NCBI GenBank assembly: GCA_016933985.1
Contig: JAFGTU010000223.1
Span: 1 to 7,797, forward strand
DNA length: 7,797 nucleotides
Reading direction: 5' to 3'
Source of the DNA: Sedimentisphaerales bacterium
GTDB taxonomy: Bacteria > Planctomycetota > Phycisphaerae > Sedimentisphaerales > Anaerobacaceae
Shown here: positions 6,885 to 7,797 of the stretch, in pieces
Numbering within the stretch: position 1 is the first letter of the stretch
Layout of the letters: each line of letters begins with the position of its first letter
Translations under genes and position numbers: made by a program
Notes under the pieces: generated by a model
The model's input: only the letters and a program-made list of their open reading frames with translations
Database searches by the model: none
What the model was told of the DNA's origin: nothing

Positions 6885-6932
6885 AATAATCCTCCTGAAA
6901 ATGTCCGACAAGGCCGAAGACTACTATTACCA

Positions 6933-6961
6933 ATTATATTGTAATCCGGCGAGTTTGAAAG
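6933..6961 (-). promoter_or_regulatory. Possible promoter of the AAA+ ATPase gene
   Basis: On the minus strand a perfect TATAAT (6938-6933) has only a weak -35 about 17 bases upstream (CTTTCA, 3 of 6 matches). The predicted start, near 6926, leaves a leader of about 50 bases. It lies back to back with the trkH promoter. Confidence 0.4.
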
Positions 6962-7000
6962 AAGAAACCGTGGTATTGCCGATGTAATCGTAATAGGGTG

Positions 7001-7030
7001 TTGATAATGCGTTGCCTTGCCGCTTATAAT
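7001..7030 (+). promoter_or_regulatory. Sigma70-like promoter of trkH
   Basis: TTGATA (7001-7006, 5 of 6 matches to consensus) is 18 bases from TATAAT (7025-7030, a perfect match). The predicted start is near 7037, giving a leader of about 38 bases before the ATG at 7075. This is the best promoter match in the window. Confidence 0.65.
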
Positions 7031-7052
7031 CCTGGGGCTTGTTACAGGGGCC

Positions 7053-7065
7053 CGGCCAGAGGCCG
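7053..7065 (+). other. GC hairpin in the trkH 5' leader
   Basis: CGGCC (7053-7057) and GGCCG (7061-7065) pair around the loop AGA. The loop and 3' arm include AGAGG (7058-7062), the only Shine-Dalgarno-like run before trkH, 12 bases from the ATG. The stem could lower translation. It is short and could be chance. Confidence 0.3.
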
Positions 7066-7074
7066 ATATAGCGA

Positions 7075-7797
7075 ATGAGAAAAGGATTTCAACGAACCGC
7101 GACGATACTTAACCTCGTCGGCAATCTCCTCCAGATTCTAAGCTTTCTTTTGCTCCTTCCGCTTATTTTCGTAGTCATCTACTGGGGGCGGATGGGCGAT
7201 GGAATCGGGACAATCGTCGCTTTTGTTATTCCGGCGGCCATCTCGTTTTCTCTGGGGCTGGTCTTGAAGAGCAAATTTCCGAGCGGTGTGCTGGGCACGC
7301 AGGGTTCTATGCTCATGTGCGCGGTCGGCTGGGTTCTCGTTTCGGCCATTGGGGCCCTGCCATACGTAATCGGGCTCGGCTCAGGTTATCTGAATGCATA
7401 TTTCGAGGCGATGAGCGGCTTTACGACGACCGGCATCACCGTCTTGACGGGGCTGGATAATATGGCGAGGAGCATCCTGTTCTGGCGGGCCTTCACCCAG
7501 TGGCTCGGCGGGTTGGGAATATTATCCTTCTTTCTGATCGTGACGTTCAGGGGGGCTGTAGCTCATCATATCTACGGAGCCGAAAGCCATAAGATATCTT
7601 CGGGGCGTCCTGCGCCGGGATTGTACAGTACGCTTAGGATACTCTGGTGCATATATGTCGCCTTTACCGTTTTCGGCGTGGTTGTGCTGGCGGTTGAGAA
7701 GATGCCCGTTTTTGATTCCCTCTGCCATACGCTGACTGCTCTATCGACCGGAGGATTTTCGCCTTACGACAGCAGCATCGAATTCTACCGGCAGGCC
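7075..7797 (+). CDS. trkH: TrkH-family potassium uptake protein, N-terminal part (3' end outside window)
   Basis: Starting at ATG 7075 the frame stays open for 241 codons to the window end. An in-frame TAG at 7069 rules out a longer start. TrkH proteins are about 480 residues, so about half is present. They are the membrane channel subunit of Trk/Ktr K+ uptake and usually work with a cytoplasmic TrkA regulator, which is not in view. Hydrophobic segments lie at about 19-37, 46-64, 78-98, 135-158 and 186-207. The first pore loop has the selectivity filter in MSGFTTTG (113-120), followed by FWRAFTQWLGGLGI (136-149). A second pore loop has ALSTGGFSPYD (222-232). The family is certain; TrkH versus KtrB is less so, with the spacing after the first pore (GAESHKI, then TLRILWCIYV) favouring TrkH. 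It has its own promoter and diverges from the AAA+ gene. Confidence 0.92.
   Translation, partial: MRKGFQRTATILNLVGNLLQILSFLLLLPLIFVVIYWGRMGDGIGTIVAFVIPAAISFSLGLVLKSKFPSGVLGTQGSMLMCAVGWVLVSAIGALPYVIGLGSGYLNAYFEAMSGFTTTGITVLTGLDNMARSILFWRAFTQWLGGLGILSFFLIVTFRGAVAHHIYGAESHKISSGRPAPGLYSTLRILWCIYVAFTVFGVVVLAVEKMPVFDSLCHTLTALSTGGFSPYDSSIEFYRQA

Noticed and set aside
6002..6886. Long plus-strand open frame (294 codons) opposite the AAA+ ATPase gene
   Set aside because: It is fully antisense to a gene with clear AAA+ motifs, its translation shows no recognisable domain, and long antisense frames are common opposite coding DNA of this composition.

Overview
The window is a bacterial chromosomal segment of moderate GC content with densely packed genes. 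The gene content suggests the Planctomycetes–Phycisphaerae group: a PEGA-domain lipoprotein of a form I associate with planctomycetes, a Ycf46-like AAA+ ATPase, a Zn-dependent phospholipase C-like protein, and a Wzc-type kinase with a DANFR motif. This assignment is an inference from protein character, not from a marker gene.

Region 1 (1-3555, + strand) is the edge of an exopolysaccharide locus. It holds the C-terminus of a TPR protein, then a fused chain-length regulator and tyrosine autokinase (254-2488). A strong intrinsic terminator (2553-2585) follows. Next comes a nucleotide-sugar epimerase of the short-chain dehydrogenase family (2617-3555). The kinase would control polymer length and export, and the epimerase would supply sugar nucleotides. 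A candidate promoter for the epimerase overlaps the terminator.

Region 2 (3591-6874, - strand) converges on region 1 with a 35-base gap. In transcription order it holds a Ycf46-like AAA+ ATPase (6874-5384), a small PEGA-domain lipoprotein (5212-4808) and a Zn-dependent PLC-like protein without a signal peptide (4697-3591). The lipoprotein has its own promoter-like sequence (TATAAT at -10), and an 8-bp perfect dyad sits on its -35 element. The lipoprotein and PLC-like genes may be co-transcribed.

Region 3 (6875-7797) is a 200-base divergent intergenic region followed by the N-terminal half of a TrkH-family potassium transporter, which runs off the window. The transporter has a good sigma70-like promoter (TTGATA, 18 bases, TATAAT). 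A seven-codon leader ORF with a consensus ribosome binding site overlaps the start of the AAA+ gene on the other strand.

I saw no RNA genes, insertion sequences, CRISPR arrays, attachment sites or origins. No gene-free stretch exceeds 300 bases. I found no clear new multi-gene system. The items most worth a second look are the PLC-like/PEGA pair, the dyad over its promoter, the leader ORF, and the Walker A' substitution in the kinase.
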